From: UBA6522 sp963664945
GTDB taxonomy: Bacteria; Pseudomonadota; Gammaproteobacteria; Steroidobacterales; Rariloculaceae
Length of the DNA: 64,000 nt
Assembly (NCBI GenBank): GCA_963664945.1
Contig: OY761822.1
Coordinates: 5,704,001-5,768,000 of the forward strand
Direction of reading: 5' to 3'
In this document: positions 43,480 to 53,081 of the stretch, piece after piece
Layout of the letters: each line of letters opens with the position of its first letter
Numbering within the stretch: position 1 is the stretch's first letter
Made by a program: the position numbers and the translations under genes
Notes under the pieces: generated by a model
The model's database searches: none
What the model was told of the DNA's origin: nothing
What the model saw: only the letters and a program-made list of their open reading frames with translations

Positions 43480-46064
43480 TCAACGGCCTCCGACCCAGTA
43501 CTGGTAACGCAGGTACGCTTCGCGAGGCCGCGAGATATTCACCGCCGAGTTGCCGAGGCCGGTGCCGAAGGAACCCGCGGTTGAGTAAAGCGCATTGGTC
43601 GCATTCCTGATGCCGAAGGACAGCGACCACTGTTCATTGCCGCTGTTGTAAGTGGTGCTCGCGTGCACCACGTTGTAGGCGTCCTCGCCCATGTCGGGGT
43701 TCGTTTCGATTCGGAATCGCTGCGCGTCGTTGTGGATCCAATCCAGCCGCGTGAGCAGATTGCCCGTGCCGATCGGCAGCCGATGCGAGACGCCGATGGT
43801 GTAGTTCGTCTTAGGCGTATACGGCAAAACCATGTCCGACAGGGGAACGCAGATGTCGCTCGCAGGACAGTTCGCCGCTGAAAGCGCCTGGCCATCGGCC
43901 CCAACAAAACCCTCCTCGTAGAAGACATAGACGCCGGATGTGAACGAACCGCCCACCAGCGAATCGACACTGGCATCGAGCAGGCCGAGTGTCGCGTCGA
44001 TTCTCAGATTGTCGTTGACAACCCACATCGCTTCCATTTCGAGCCCATCGAGAATGCCGACGCCGACATTGCTGACGCCCGTTGCGCCGCTGGCCAGGTC
44101 GGCCGGCCTTCCGGAAACCTGCATGTCGTCATAGGTGGTGTGGAACAGGGCCGCGTTGAGCCGCAGCGAACCGTCCGCCAACTCGGTCTTGGCGCCGAAT
44201 TCCATGCTGGTCACGTACTCCGGATCGAACGCGGGAATGGGATCGGGCGTCCCCTCGGGGAATCGGCTGGCGTAACCGCCATCGCGAAAGCCGGTGGAGT
44301 AGGTGCCATAGAGCATGGTCGTATCGTTGAGGTCGTATGCCAGGCTCAGCATCGGGTCGACTTCGCTCCAGGTGGCGCTTCCAGTTGCACGCTGAAAGAC
44401 ATCGTCCATCTTGTTGCGAGCGATCACTCCGTCGCCGTTACAGGTTGTTCCACCCAGGTAATCCGGGTAGGACGGATCATTTGGGTTGTCGGGGCAGAAA
44501 TCGCGATGAATCGTCACGTCGAACGCCTTTGTGTCCTCGGTGGCGCGTAAGCCGGCCGTCAAGTGGAACGGTTGTTCGAAGTGGTACGTGATCTGGCCGT
44601 AAAGGGCGTTGGACTTGTTGTCGATATCCCGGACGATCCTCTGGAAGCTGTGGCCCGCCGATCCTCGCGTGATGGTCAGTCCGTTGACGCCAATGAGCGA
44701 GACCACCTCGGTGCCGGTTTCGGCGAAGGCGTACAGGCCGGTGGTGTAGTCCAGCCTGCCGTCGAGCGCGGTACCGACCAACTGGAACTCCTGGGAGCGC
44801 CCGTCCTGGTGAAAGTCGTCGTTGATATTCGAGAACAACAGGACCTGCGAGTAGTCGTGGTCGTTACGGAAGTCGGACTGAAACCCGCGATAGGCCGTGA
44901 TGGACTTGAAGGTGCCGATGCCGGTATCGACCTCTATCGTGGCCGCCCCGCCCGTGACGTCGACTTCATTGGTGGGGTCGGGATCGAACTCGCCGTAAAT
45001 GTCGTAAAAAACCGCCGTGGTCTCGTAGGACTCCCTGTCGCGGATATGGACCGGACCGTAGCAGGTCGGGTTCGTGAGTCGGCCCTCCTGGGTCGCGCAT
45101 GCGGGTTCTCCGGAAGCGGCCGGAGCCCCCATGAAAGTCACGGACATTCCATTCGGCAGGATTCCCCCATTCCAGAAATTCGGCCACATGGAGTCGGGGT
45201 ACAGCGCACCGTCGTTCATGCCGTAACCGTCACCGAGCGTCAGCCCGATCATGGGAGACGGCGCGGCGCGGCTCCGGGTGTAGTCCGCACTCAGGTTGAC
45301 GCGAACGGCATCGGAGGGAAGAAACTCCAACTGGCCGCGGAATCCGGTCGTGTTGTCGTCGCCCAACCAGAGGTCGTCATAGAAGTCCGGGTTCGCCCGC
45401 ACATAACCGCCCTTCTGCCGCTGCATCATGGAAACCCTGGCCGCCAGGTTATCGGTGATCGGAATGTTGAACGCGCCGTTGAACTGGGCGTAGTCGTTCT
45501 CGCCGGCGGCGAGCGTCAGCTTGGCATTGAATTCGTCCATGGTCGGGCGCCTGCTGATCAGGTTGAGAGCACCGGCCAGGGTGTTTCGTCCGAACAGTGT
45601 GCCCTGGGGCCGCGCAGCACTTCCGCGCGCTCCAGGTCCATCAGATCCATCATGCTGCCGATGGAGCGGGCGATATAGACGCCGTCGACATAGACGCCGA
45701 CCGCCGGGTCGGTGTTGATGACGAAATCCAGTTGCCCCACGCCGCGAATGAAAACAGTCGGCGCCGCCGAGAGCCCGCTCACCGAAGCGGCCTGCTCGAT
45801 ATTCACGTTGGGCGTGGATTGCGAAATGTCGGTGATGTTGAGGTGGCCGCGAAGATCCATCTCGTCTTCCGAAAACGCGGTCACCGCAATGGGCGTGTCC
45901 TGCAGCGACTCCTCGCGCCTTCTCGCCGTCACCACAATTTCCTCGATGGCGAAGGCGTCGGCGCCCGACCCCTGCGCGCCCGCCTGCCCAAGGGGCAGGA
46001 AGGACAACAGCAAGGGCGAAAACAAAAATCCGATTTTTCTGAAACTCACTTGGGTTTTCCTCAT
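43480..46064 (-). pseudogene. TonB-dependent receptor, single-base frameshift
   Basis: An outer-membrane TonB-dependent receptor of about 860 residues if repaired. The ATG at 46064 gives a signal peptide ending GQAGAQG, then EEIVVTARRREESLQDTPIA (TonB box and plug start), PTVFIRGVGQ, VGVYVDGVYI and VEVLRGP. At the G4 run 45606-45609 the frame shifts; one extra base restores GPQGTLFGRNTLAGALNLIS and the rest of the barrel, ending in Arg-rich REAYLRYQYWVGGR. This group of receptors takes up siderophores or large organic compounds. The lesion is either a real loss or a homopolymer error. Confidence 0.85.
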
Positions 46065-46274
46065 CTTTATCAGTTGTGGAGAGCACCGGACATACCCGTC
46101 GCACGCTGCGAAACGGCGCGTTGACGACCTTGTACAGAACCGCCAAACAGACACGCGAAGCTGTACCAAAAAAGATACAACCTCGCGAGAAGCGCGCGTA
46201 ACCTTAAACTATGCGCGGTTCCATCGCAACCGCAATCGTTTGCATTGCGGCGGATTCCGATGCGCCCGCGATCG

Positions 46275-47666
46275 TCAGCGCATGAGAATCAGGACACCGC
46301 GATTGCCCCTGGCGACCTGCAGGATGACGGACGAACGCGCCTCGGCGATGATTTCGCGCGCCTCCATCAGAGTCCGGACCCGCTGCCGATTGATATGCGT
46401 GATGACATCCCCAGTGCGAAGACCGTTGGTATATGCGGCGCTACCGGACTCGACGGTGACCGCCAGAACGCCCTCGGTGCCGTTGAAGCCGCTTCGCGCC
46501 TCGTTGTTGGTGGCCAGTTCGGCGCCCTCGAACTCCGGCGCGATTTCGGGCAACGCCTGCGCCTGTCCGGATGACGGGCGCTCGCCCAGGGTCGCCGAGG
46601 CGGTCAGCACCCTGCCTTCGCGAAGGTAGCCCACGGTCACGGTATCGCCGGGGCTGAGCAGGCCGATCGCGTTGCGAAGCGCTCCGGGACCGTCCATCGA
46701 ATCGCCGTCGATGCTGACGATGACATCGCCGATCTGCAGGCTGGCCGCCTCCGCCGCCGATCCCGACGCCACCTCGGTGACGAACGCCCCGGAGGTGTTT
46801 TCGAGATCGTAGGTCTCGGCAATTTCGGGCGTGATGACGCTGATGCTGACGCCGAGCAGACCCCTGCGGACGCTGCCGAAATTGATGATCTGATTCATCA
46901 CGCTGCGGGCCATGTTGACCGGAATCGCAAACCCGATCCCGATGTTGCCGCCGCTGCCCGAGAAAATGGCCGTGTTGATCCCGATCAGCTCACCCCGCAG
47001 GTTGATCAGCGCGCCGCCTGAATTTCCGGGATTGATGGAGGCGTCCGTCTGGATGAAGTCCTCGTACGCCTCCTGACTGCGATTGATGCCCGTGCGCCCC
47101 AGACCGCTGACGATTCCAGACGTCACGGTATGCTGCAGCCTGAAGGGATTGCCGATGGCGAGCACGAAGTCGCCGACGCGCAGGGCCTCGGAATCGCCCA
47201 GCGGCATTTCATCGAGCCCGTCCGGCTCCACCTGCAGCACCGCGATATCCGAGTCCGCGTCGGAACCCACCACCGTGGCTTCCAGGACGCGGTCGTCCTC
47301 AAGCGCGACGTCGATCTCCTCGGAATTCTCGATGACGTGGTAGTTGGTCAGGATATAGCCGTTTTCCGCATCGACGATCACGCCGGAGCCGGCGCTCTGA
47401 ACCTGGCGACGACCCGGAGGCGGCAGAAACTGCCCGAAAAAGGGATCGCGGGAGAGAGGGTTGGTTGTCACCACGCTGCCGCTGACGGAGATATTCACCA
47501 CCGCGGGCGCAACCTCTTCGATGATGGGCGCCAGGCTGGGCAGTTCCCGGTCCCCGACCTGTGGCGGCAGGTTCTGCCCCTGCGCCAGGGCGCCGGTCAA
47601 CAGCAGGCATGCAGCCGCGCCTGGCCCCGCGCCGTGAAGTTTTTCGATCATTTGCCTGGTGTTCAT
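46275..47666 (-). CDS. Periplasmic serine protease, DegP/DegQ family
   Basis: A 463-residue Do-type protease/chaperone. Signal peptide to about residue 31. The catalytic triad is His110 (ILTNYHVIE), Asp140 (DADSDIAVLQ) and Ser216 (NPGNSGGALI). Two PDZ domains follow (RRGLLGVSISVITPEIAE to about 345, and AVTVESGSAAYTNGLRTGDV at the end). ATG 47666 has AAGGACGAG upstream; the longer frame is rejected. It would degrade or refold damaged envelope proteins. The 209 bases between it and the TonB receptor hold no gene and no riboswitch that I can see. Confidence 0.92.
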   Translation of the reverse strand: MNTRQMIEKLHGAGPGAAACLLLTGALAQGQNLPPQVGDRELPSLAPIIEEVAPAVVNISVSGSVVTTNPLSRDPFFGQFLPPPGRRQVQSAGSGVIVDAENGYILTNYHVIENSEEIDVALEDDRVLEATVVGSDADSDIAVLQVEPDGLDEMPLGDSEALRVGDFVLAIGNPFRLQHTVTSGIVSGLGRTGINRSQEAYEDFIQTDASINPGNSGGALINLRGELIGINTAIFSGSGGNIGIGFAIPVNMARSVMNQIINFGSVRRGLLGVSISVITPEIAETYDLENTSGAFVTEVASGSAAEAASLQIGDVIVSIDGDSMDGPGALRNAIGLLSPGDTVTVGYLREGRVLTASATLGERPSSGQAQALPEIAPEFEGAELATNNEARSGFNGTEGVLAVTVESGSAAYTNGLRTGDVITHINRQRVRTLMEAREIIAEARSSVILQVARGNRGVLILMR

Positions 47667-47916
47667 ATGCTCGTCCTTCACACTGTCATTCGGCGCGGCC
47701 GGGCCGGACCGGTCCAATTGCCGCTAATCCATAATGCTAATGGATGCATATCGGGTGTCATGGGTTGCACCCTCGAACCGACGGCAGGTCCGCTCCCGCA
47801 CCGACAACCGAATTTTTTCGTCTGTCAATTGGGCCAAAAGATGGGGTTAAAAGCCCGTTTTTTCAAGACTGATCGCGAATGGGCCGGGTCAACCGGGGAG
47901 CCGTATCGCCCGGAGT

Positions 47917-47925
47917 TGTGGATAA
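47917..47925 (-). promoter_or_regulatory. DnaA box
   Basis: TGTGGATAA, a perfect match on this strand to the DnaA consensus TTATCCACA on the other. It lies 38 bases before the first NrdR-type box in the nrdJ leader. In Escherichia coli DnaA binds the nrdAB promoter and ties dNTP supply to replication; a similar link is plausible here. Confidence 0.5.
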
Positions 47926-47963
47926 GTTGTGCGCCAACCGTGGAATCAAACGGGGATATCCCG

Positions 47964-47979
47964 ACACAATATGTTGTGG
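47964..47979 (+). promoter_or_regulatory. NrdR box 1
   Basis: ACACAATATGTTGTGG agrees with the NrdR consensus acaCwAtATaTwGtgt at 14 of 16 positions. NrdR represses ribonucleotide reductase genes, usually through two boxes. The second one is at 48140-48155. No nrdR gene lies in the window. Confidence 0.65.
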
Positions 47980-48099
47980 TCGCCAGAAATCCCGCGATAT
48001 TCCGGGAAGATGCGGATTATTTCGATAAATTTGGAGTTAAAAGTCGTAATAAGCTGTTTTTTATATGTATTTGCGCCATCGACTTCATTTCAACAAGTG

Positions 48100-48128
48100 T
48101 TGACATCGCGTCGAACCCAATCTAGGCT
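48100..48128 (+). promoter_or_regulatory. Predicted nrdJ promoter
   Basis: TTGACA at 48100-48105, a 17-base spacer, and TAGGCT at 48123-48128 as a weak -10. The transcript would start near 48134, at the edge of the 28-bp palindrome that holds NrdR box 2, so a repressor there would block the polymerase. Predicted from sequence only. Confidence 0.45.
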
Positions 48129-48133
48129 TACCG

Positions 48134-48161
48134 CCTGAAGCACAACATGTTGTGCTTCAGG
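48134..48161. promoter_or_regulatory. 28-bp palindrome with NrdR box 2
   Basis: A perfect 28-base palindrome whose half is CCTGAAGCACAACA. Its central 16 bases (48140-48155, GCACAACATGTTGTGC) follow the NrdR box pattern. It sits just downstream of the predicted -10 and about 110 bases before the nrdJa start. Centre-to-centre distance from box 1 is 176 bases, longer than the usual NrdR pair, so DNA looping may be needed. Confidence 0.6.
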
Positions 48162-48269
48162 GAATCGCGGGCCTTTTGCTCGCAGGCGGCTGATTTCACC
48201 GATGTCAGGGAGGTTTTGGCAGGGTTATCGCCGCTCTTGCCGGGCAGAATCGGGAGGCCCAATAAAACA

Positions 48270-51200
48270 ATGAAGGCGCCGTTGGAACTCAGTTCCGCCG
48301 TGGATCTTCCCTTGCAGGAAGCGTCACTCAACATCTGGGACACAAAATACCGACTCAAGTCCCGCTCCGGCCAGCCCATCGACCAGGATATCCATGGGAC
48401 CCGCCGGCGTGTCGCCCGGGCGCTGGCCGACGTGGAACAGGGACCTCGCCGGGACTATTGGTACGAGCGATTCGTCTGGGCGTTGCAGCGCGGCGCGATC
48501 CCCGCGGGGCGCATCATCTCCAACGCCGGCGCCGGGAAGCACAAGCCCGCCACATCAACGATCAACTGCACCGTCTCCGACACGGTCGGGGACTCGATGA
48601 ACGACATACTGGAGAAAGTCCACGAAGCCGGCATGACGCTCAAGGCGGGCTGCGGCATCGGCTACGAATTCTCCACCCTCCGGCCGCGCGGCGCCTACGT
48701 GTCCGGCGCCGGAGCGCATACCTCCGGTCCGCTGTCGTTCATGGACATCTACGACAAGATGTGCTTCACGGTGTCGTCGGCGGGCGGTCGCCGCGGCGCG
48801 CAGATGGGCACCTTCGATGTGGGCCATCCGGACACCATGGAGTTCATCCGCGCCAAGCGCGAGGACGGCCGGTTGCGGCAATTCAATCTTTCCCTGTTGA
48901 TTTCCGACGAGTTCATGGCTGCCGTCAAGAACGACCAAGCCTGGCCGCTGGCGTTTCCGCTCGCTCTGCGCGAGGCCGAGGAAGACGGGATCGATCTGGA
49001 GGATCCGGCCCAGGTGGTCTGGCGCAAGTGGCCGACCCGCGACGGCTACATCTGCAACGGCGAAGGCCTCGTCGCCTGCCGCGTCTACAAGTCGATGCCG
49101 GCCAGGCGCATGTGGGACATCATCATGTCCTCCACCTACGACTTCGCCGAACCGGGCTTCGTGCTCATCGACCGGGTCAACGAGTTCAACAACAACTGGT
49201 GGTGCGAGGATATCCGCGCGACCAATCCTTGCGTCACCCGCGATACCTGGGTCCACACCTCCGAAGGACCGCGCCAGGTTGCCGACCTGATAGGACTACC
49301 GTTCGAGGCAATGGTGAACGGGGAGGCGTATCAGACCGATTCGAGAGGCTTCTTTCCAACCGGGAAGAAGCGGGTTGTAGAACTCGAAAGCAATGAGGGC
49401 TATCGCCTGACCCTGACGCCGAATCATCGAGTTCGCCGGGTCGCCGATTCGACGCGATGGACCATGAAAACCGAATGGGTAGAGGCGGCGGATCTCGTTC
49501 CTGGCGACAAGATCGTATTGCATGACCATCGGGACGCACCTGCATGGAACGGCGCCCATACGGAAGGCGAAGGCTATCTGATCGGAATGCTCGTCGGCGA
49601 CGGAACGCTCAAGGAGAACGAGGCCGTGTTGTCCGCATGGCCGGGCGCCATGACGGTGAATGGCGATTTCGAGCGCCCGGGAGCCTTGCCCCTAATGCAT
49701 GCCGCTGAATCGGCGGCGCACGATTTACCGCATCGAACGGATTTTCGCGGATGGCATGCCATTACCGGCCGCGGCGAGTACCGAATGAAGCTGCGCGCTA
49801 TCAAACGATTGGCCGATACCCTGGGGCTTCGACCGGGCCACAAGTCCGTGACGGACTCGATGCACCGCGCATCGTCCGATTTTCAGATTGGTTTCCTGCG
49901 CGGACTGTTCGATAGCGATGCCAGCGTACAGGGCCATCAAGGCAAGGGGATCAGCATACGACTGGCGCAAAGCAATGAAGATCTTCTCGTCGGGGTGCAG
50001 CGCATGCTCCTTCGTCTGGGCATCGTCTCGCGCTTGTACCTGAATCGACGGGACGCAGGCTACCGGCGACTGCCTGACGGCCGGGGCGGTTCCCGGGAGT
50101 ACCCTGTCAAGGCACAGCATGATCTGGTCATCAGCCGAAAAAATATCGAGCTTTTTCAGAGCCGAATTGGCTTTGCCGACAGTGAGAAAAGTCTCAGATT
50201 GACAACGGCGCTTGGCAATTACAGTCGGCGAATCAATCGTGAGCGATTCACCGCAACGCTCAAGTCGATTAATCCCGTATCAGAGCAGGACGTGTTCGAT
50301 GTATCGGTGCCCGGCGCGAACGCCTTCGATGCCAATGGCCTGATGGTTCACAACTGCGGCGAGCAGCCCCTGCCCTCCTACGGCGCCTGCCTGCTCGGCT
50401 CGGTCAACCTGACCAAGTTCGTGGTAGACCCGTTCACCGACCAGGCCCGATTCGATTGGGACGAATACCGCGAAGTGGTCCGCGTGTTCACGCGCATGCT
50501 CGATAACGTCGTGGAAATCAACGGGCTGCCGCTGGATGCCCAGCGCCGGGAAATCTATCGCAAGCGCCGCCACGGCATGGGGTTCCTGGGACTCGGTTCC
50601 ACGCTGGCCCTGCTGGGCATGCGTTACGGGACTGCCGAATCCGTGGAGTTCACGGAGAAAGTCGCCCGGGAGCTGGCGATCGCCGGTTGGCAGGTCGCCC
50701 TGGAACTGGCGCGCGAGAAGGGTCCGGCGCCCATCCTCGCGGAAGAATTCGATGTCACCGAAGAAATGCTGTCCATGCGCCCGGCGATGCGCGAGGATGG
50801 CTGGAAGGCCGGCGACAGGATACCCGGGCGGATTCTGCACGCCCGCTACAGCCACTACATGCGGAACCTGGCGGAAGTTGCGCCCGACCTGGTGGAAGAC
50901 CTCGCCGAGGAGGGCGCCCGTTTTACCCATCACAGTTCCATCGCTCCCACAGGAACGATTTCGCTGTCCCTGGGCAACAACGCCAGCAACGGGATCGAAC
51001 CCTCGTTCGCCCACCGGTATTTCCGCAACGTGATCATGGAGGGGAGGAAAACCAAGGAGAAGGTGGAAGTGTTCTCATTCGAGTTGCTCGCCTACCGGGA
51101 ACTGGTCAACCGCAACGCCTCTCCCAATGCAGGCAATTCCGCCGACGCGGTTCCGGACCACTTCGTCAGTTCCGGGGACATATCGCCCAGGGAACACGTG

Positions 51201-51536
51201 GACATTCAGGCGGCCGCCCAGAAGTGGATCGACTCATCCATCTCCAAGACCGCCAACGTGCCCACCGACTACCCGTACGAAGACTTCAAGGACATCTACC
51301 GGTACGCCCATGAAAAGGGCCTCAAGGGATGCACAACGTTTCGCTTCAATCCCGAGGCGTTCCAGGGCGTGCTGGTCAAGGAGAAGGACCTGAGGAACAC
51401 CACGTACCGCTTTGAACTCGCCGGCGGCAAGGTGGTCGAAGCAAAGGGGGACGACGAAATCGAGTACGACGGCGAAGTTCACACCGCGGCGAATCTTTTC
51501 GACGCTCTGAAAGAAGGCTACTACGGGAAACTTTGA
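48270..51536 (+). CDS. nrdJ: Class II ribonucleotide reductase NrdJa, with intein
   Basis: The catalytic part of an adenosylcobalamin-dependent ribonucleoside-diphosphate reductase. I place the start at ATG 48270 (GGGAGG upstream) giving 1088 residues: 713 of enzyme and a 375-residue intein (residues 321-695). Enzyme landmarks: AGCGIGYEFSTLRPRGA, SSAGGRRGAQMGTFDVGHPD, the active-site NP|CGEQPLPSYGACLLGSVNL interrupted by the intein, and SSIAPTGTISLSLGNNASNG near the end. The intein lies directly before the Cys of NPCGE, the thiyl-radical residue, so the enzyme is inactive until splicing. The redox-active C-terminal Cys pair is on a separate protein, NrdJb, as in Pseudomonas. Confidence 0.92.
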   Translation: MKAPLELSSAVDLPLQEASLNIWDTKYRLKSRSGQPIDQDIHGTRRRVARALADVEQGPRRDYWYERFVWALQRGAIPAGRIISNAGAGKHKPATSTINCTVSDTVGDSMNDILEKVHEAGMTLKAGCGIGYEFSTLRPRGAYVSGAGAHTSGPLSFMDIYDKMCFTVSSAGGRRGAQMGTFDVGHPDTMEFIRAKREDGRLRQFNLSLLISDEFMAAVKNDQAWPLAFPLALREAEEDGIDLEDPAQVVWRKWPTRDGYICNGEGLVACRVYKSMPARRMWDIIMSSTYDFAEPGFVLIDRVNEFNNNWWCEDIRATNPCVTRDTWVHTSEGPRQVADLIGLPFEAMVNGEAYQTDSRGFFPTGKKRVVELESNEGYRLTLTPNHRVRRVADSTRWTMKTEWVEAADLVPGDKIVLHDHRDAPAWNGAHTEGEGYLIGMLVGDGTLKENEAVLSAWPGAMTVNGDFERPGALPLMHAAESAAHDLPHRTDFRGWHAITGRGEYRMKLRAIKRLADTLGLRPGHKSVTDSMHRASSDFQIGFLRGLFDSDASVQGHQGKGISIRLAQSNEDLLVGVQRMLLRLGIVSRLYLNRRDAGYRRLPDGRGGSREYPVKAQHDLVISRKNIELFQSRIGFADSEKSLRLTTALGNYSRRINRERFTATLKSINPVSEQDVFDVSVPGANAFDANGLMVHNCGEQPLPSYGACLLGSVNLTKFVVDPFTDQARFDWDEYREVVRVFTRMLDNVVEINGLPLDAQRREIYRKRRHGMGFLGLGSTLALLGMRYGTAESVEFTEKVARELAIAGWQVALELAREKGPAPILAEEFDVTEEMLSMRPAMREDGWKAGDRIPGRILHARYSHYMRNLAEVAPDLVEDLAEEGARFTHHSSIAPTGTISLSLGNNASNGIEPSFAHRYFRNVIMEGRKTKEKVEVFSFELLAYRELVNRNASPNAGNSADAVPDHFVSSGDISPREHVDIQAAAQKWIDSSISKTANVPTDYPYEDFKDIYRYAHEKGLKGCTTFRFNPEAFQGVLVKEKDLRNTTYRFELAGGKVVEAKGDDEIEYDGEVHTAANLFDALKEGYYGKL
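49230..50354 (+). other. Intein with LAGLIDADG homing endonuclease
   Basis: In-frame protein intron in nrdJa. Block A is CVTRDTWVHTSEGPRQVADL (Cys1), block B TLTPNHRVRRV (TxxH), the two dodecapeptide motifs are YLIGMLVGDGTLKEN and FLRGLFDSDASVQG with their catalytic Asp, and blocks F/G are FDVSVPGANAFDANGLMVHN ending His-Asn before the +1 Cys. All splicing residues are present, and both endonuclease acids as well, so it may still be mobile. Insertion at NP|CGE is a known ribonucleotide reductase intein site. Confidence 0.92.
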
Positions 51537-51542
51537 AGGCTA

Positions 51543-51805
51543 GTGCTGGAACCAACTGATGATCGCGCATCAGCGCGTCCACAAGCGACCAGATGCGCGG
51601 CGCCGGCTCGCCGACGTATTGGGCATACGTCAAACGCCGGCAACAAAGCAGATGGGCGCTTGTGGACGCGCCCTCCGGGTGACCGCAGGCCCGCCCCTGG
51701 CGGTGTTGCGCCCCTTGACAATGGGCCCACCATTGCCTGCGGGACGCGCCTTGCCAGGGGCGGGCCTGCGGTCACTGATTCGCGATCATCAGTTGGTTCC
51801 AGCAC
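51543..51805. repeat. 263-bp nest of perfect inverted repeats between nrdJa and nrdJb
   Basis: The ends are a perfect 25-bp inverted repeat (51543-51567 and 51781-51805, starting GTGCTGGAACC). Inside lie two separate hairpins: a 15-bp repeat (51573-51587 with 51657-51671, GCGCGTCCACAAGCG), itself enclosing GACGTAT/ATACGTC (51613-51631); and a 23-bp repeat (51679-51701 with 51753-51775, GTGACCGCAGGCCC...), enclosing CAATGG/CCATTG (51719-51735). As RNA it would fold into a three-way junction. No flanking target duplication or transposase is visible. It begins six bases after the nrdJa stop; no gene lies in 51537-51965 except a short uncertain frame ending at 51962. Confidence 0.85.
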
Positions 51806-51965
51806 CCGCACAAACCGGCATCGGCCCTACGGAGAACTCCAGCAAGGCAAACCCGTGTACTGGCTGACACGTCCTCCGCCCTCGAAGTGGCTGAACCTGG
51901 TTCGGGCGGCGTCCCGTCACCAACTGGAACAACAGCAAGGCATCAAGCGCAAGGCAAGCTGACCC

Positions 51966-52724
51966 ATGCCAAGAATCAAGGTAGAGGAGAAAATCATCGG
52001 TTACGGCGTCGTCAAGGATGCCGCCGAGCCCGTGCGGGCCGGCAATCCCGGGGCGCAGGCCGGAAAATTGGAGGCGCAGGCGGGAAATCGGAGCCAGTCC
52101 GCAGTTCAGGTGCCGCCCGACGACCGGAAGGTCATCCGGATGCACGAGAAGCTCGAGCGGCCCGAGATGCTCGTCGGCTCGACCTACAAGGTGAAGACGC
52201 CGGTATCCGACCACGCCATGTACGTCACCATCAACGACATCATCCTCAACGAAGGCACCGAACACGAAAAGCGCCGACCGTTCGAGATATTCATCAATTC
52301 GAAGAACCTGGATCACTACCAGTGGATCGTGGCGCTGACCCGCATCATGTCCGCGGTGTTCCGCAAGGGCGGCGACGTGGCCTTCCTGGTGGAGGAACTG
52401 AAGGCCGTATTCGATCCCCGCGGCGGCTATTGGCAACCCGGCGGCAAGTTCATGCCGTCGATCATCGCCGAACTCGGCCATATCGTGGAGCGCCACCTGA
52501 CGCAGATCGGGCTGATCGGCCCGTCGGGGCTCAACGAGGAACAGCGCAAGGAACTGGAACTCAAACGCGCCGAGTTCCAGGCCCAGTCCAGCCAGCAGGA
52601 TGCCTTTGCGGAGAGTGCCTTTCCCGTCGGCGCCCAGTTGTGCGCAAAGTGCAACACGGCCGCCAGCGTGATGCTCGACGGCTGCCTGACGTGCCTGAAC
52701 TGCGGCTACTCCAAGTGCGGTTAG
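51966..52724 (+). CDS. Class II ribonucleotide reductase subunit NrdJb
   Basis: A 252-residue protein corresponding to NrdJb, the separately encoded C-terminal part of the reductase. It has the TSCPD-like domain (YVTINDIILNEGTEHEKRRP, FEIFINSKNLDHYQWIVALT, LKAVFDPRGGYWQPGGKF) and ends in a zinc-ribbon-like, redox-active tail (CAKCNTAASVMLDGC, CLNCGYSKCG). The terminal Cys pair is expected to re-reduce the active-site disulfide of NrdJa. Residues 25-48 are a Gly/Ala/Gln-rich linker. It is 429 bases after nrdJa, across the inverted-repeat nest. Confidence 0.85.
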   Translation: MPRIKVEEKIIGYGVVKDAAEPVRAGNPGAQAGKLEAQAGNRSQSAVQVPPDDRKVIRMHEKLERPEMLVGSTYKVKTPVSDHAMYVTINDIILNEGTEHEKRRPFEIFINSKNLDHYQWIVALTRIMSAVFRKGGDVAFLVEELKAVFDPRGGYWQPGGKFMPSIIAELGHIVERHLTQIGLIGPSGLNEEQRKELELKRAEFQAQSSQQDAFAESAFPVGAQLCAKCNTAASVMLDGCLTCLNCGYSKCG

Positions 52725-53081
52725 GCCGGTCTCCCATCGAGCGGAAACTAAGAATTATTGGACAGGGACGGGCCGCCCCAGCAGATCGCCGCGAATTCCG
52801 CGATAGCTTAACCCTCGCATGACGACCTTGGACGTTCCGAACGCGAGATCATGGCAGATTCAATTGCCGAAATCGCCAAATTGCGCCGTGAACGCCGCAG
52901 CCGCGAGACATGAGAGGCGTCCTGGACCGCAAATGCAGGGCGGCGAGACACGCCGGAGACATTGAAACATAATTCTTTGGAAAACTGACGGCGGGGATTG
53001 CTTGTAGGCGATGGGTAAACTCCGTACCCTAGCCCCGGTATCAAAGCCGGACACCGGATAGTGACTGCCACTCGACCAACC
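52725..53081. other. Intergenic region without recognised gene
   Basis: About 357 bases. A 48-codon plus-strand frame near 52819 (MTTLDVPNARSWQI) has no family motif, and I do not support it. The last 100 bases probably hold the promoter of the pcm-like gene; AAACATAATTCTTTGG near 52965 is the most AT-rich part. Confidence 0.4.

Noticed and set aside
45600..46064. Two separate genes for plug and barrel of the TonB receptor
   Set aside because: One added base in the G4 run joins them into a continuous, normal receptor sequence.
47718..48269. Cobalamin riboswitch before the B12-dependent reductase
   Set aside because: I found no B12-box-like sequence or matching fold; the leader is explained by NrdR/DnaA-type boxes.
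51543..51805. Integron attC sites or a transposon
   Set aside because: The arms lack the attC R-box layout, no integrase or transposase is present and there is no target duplication.
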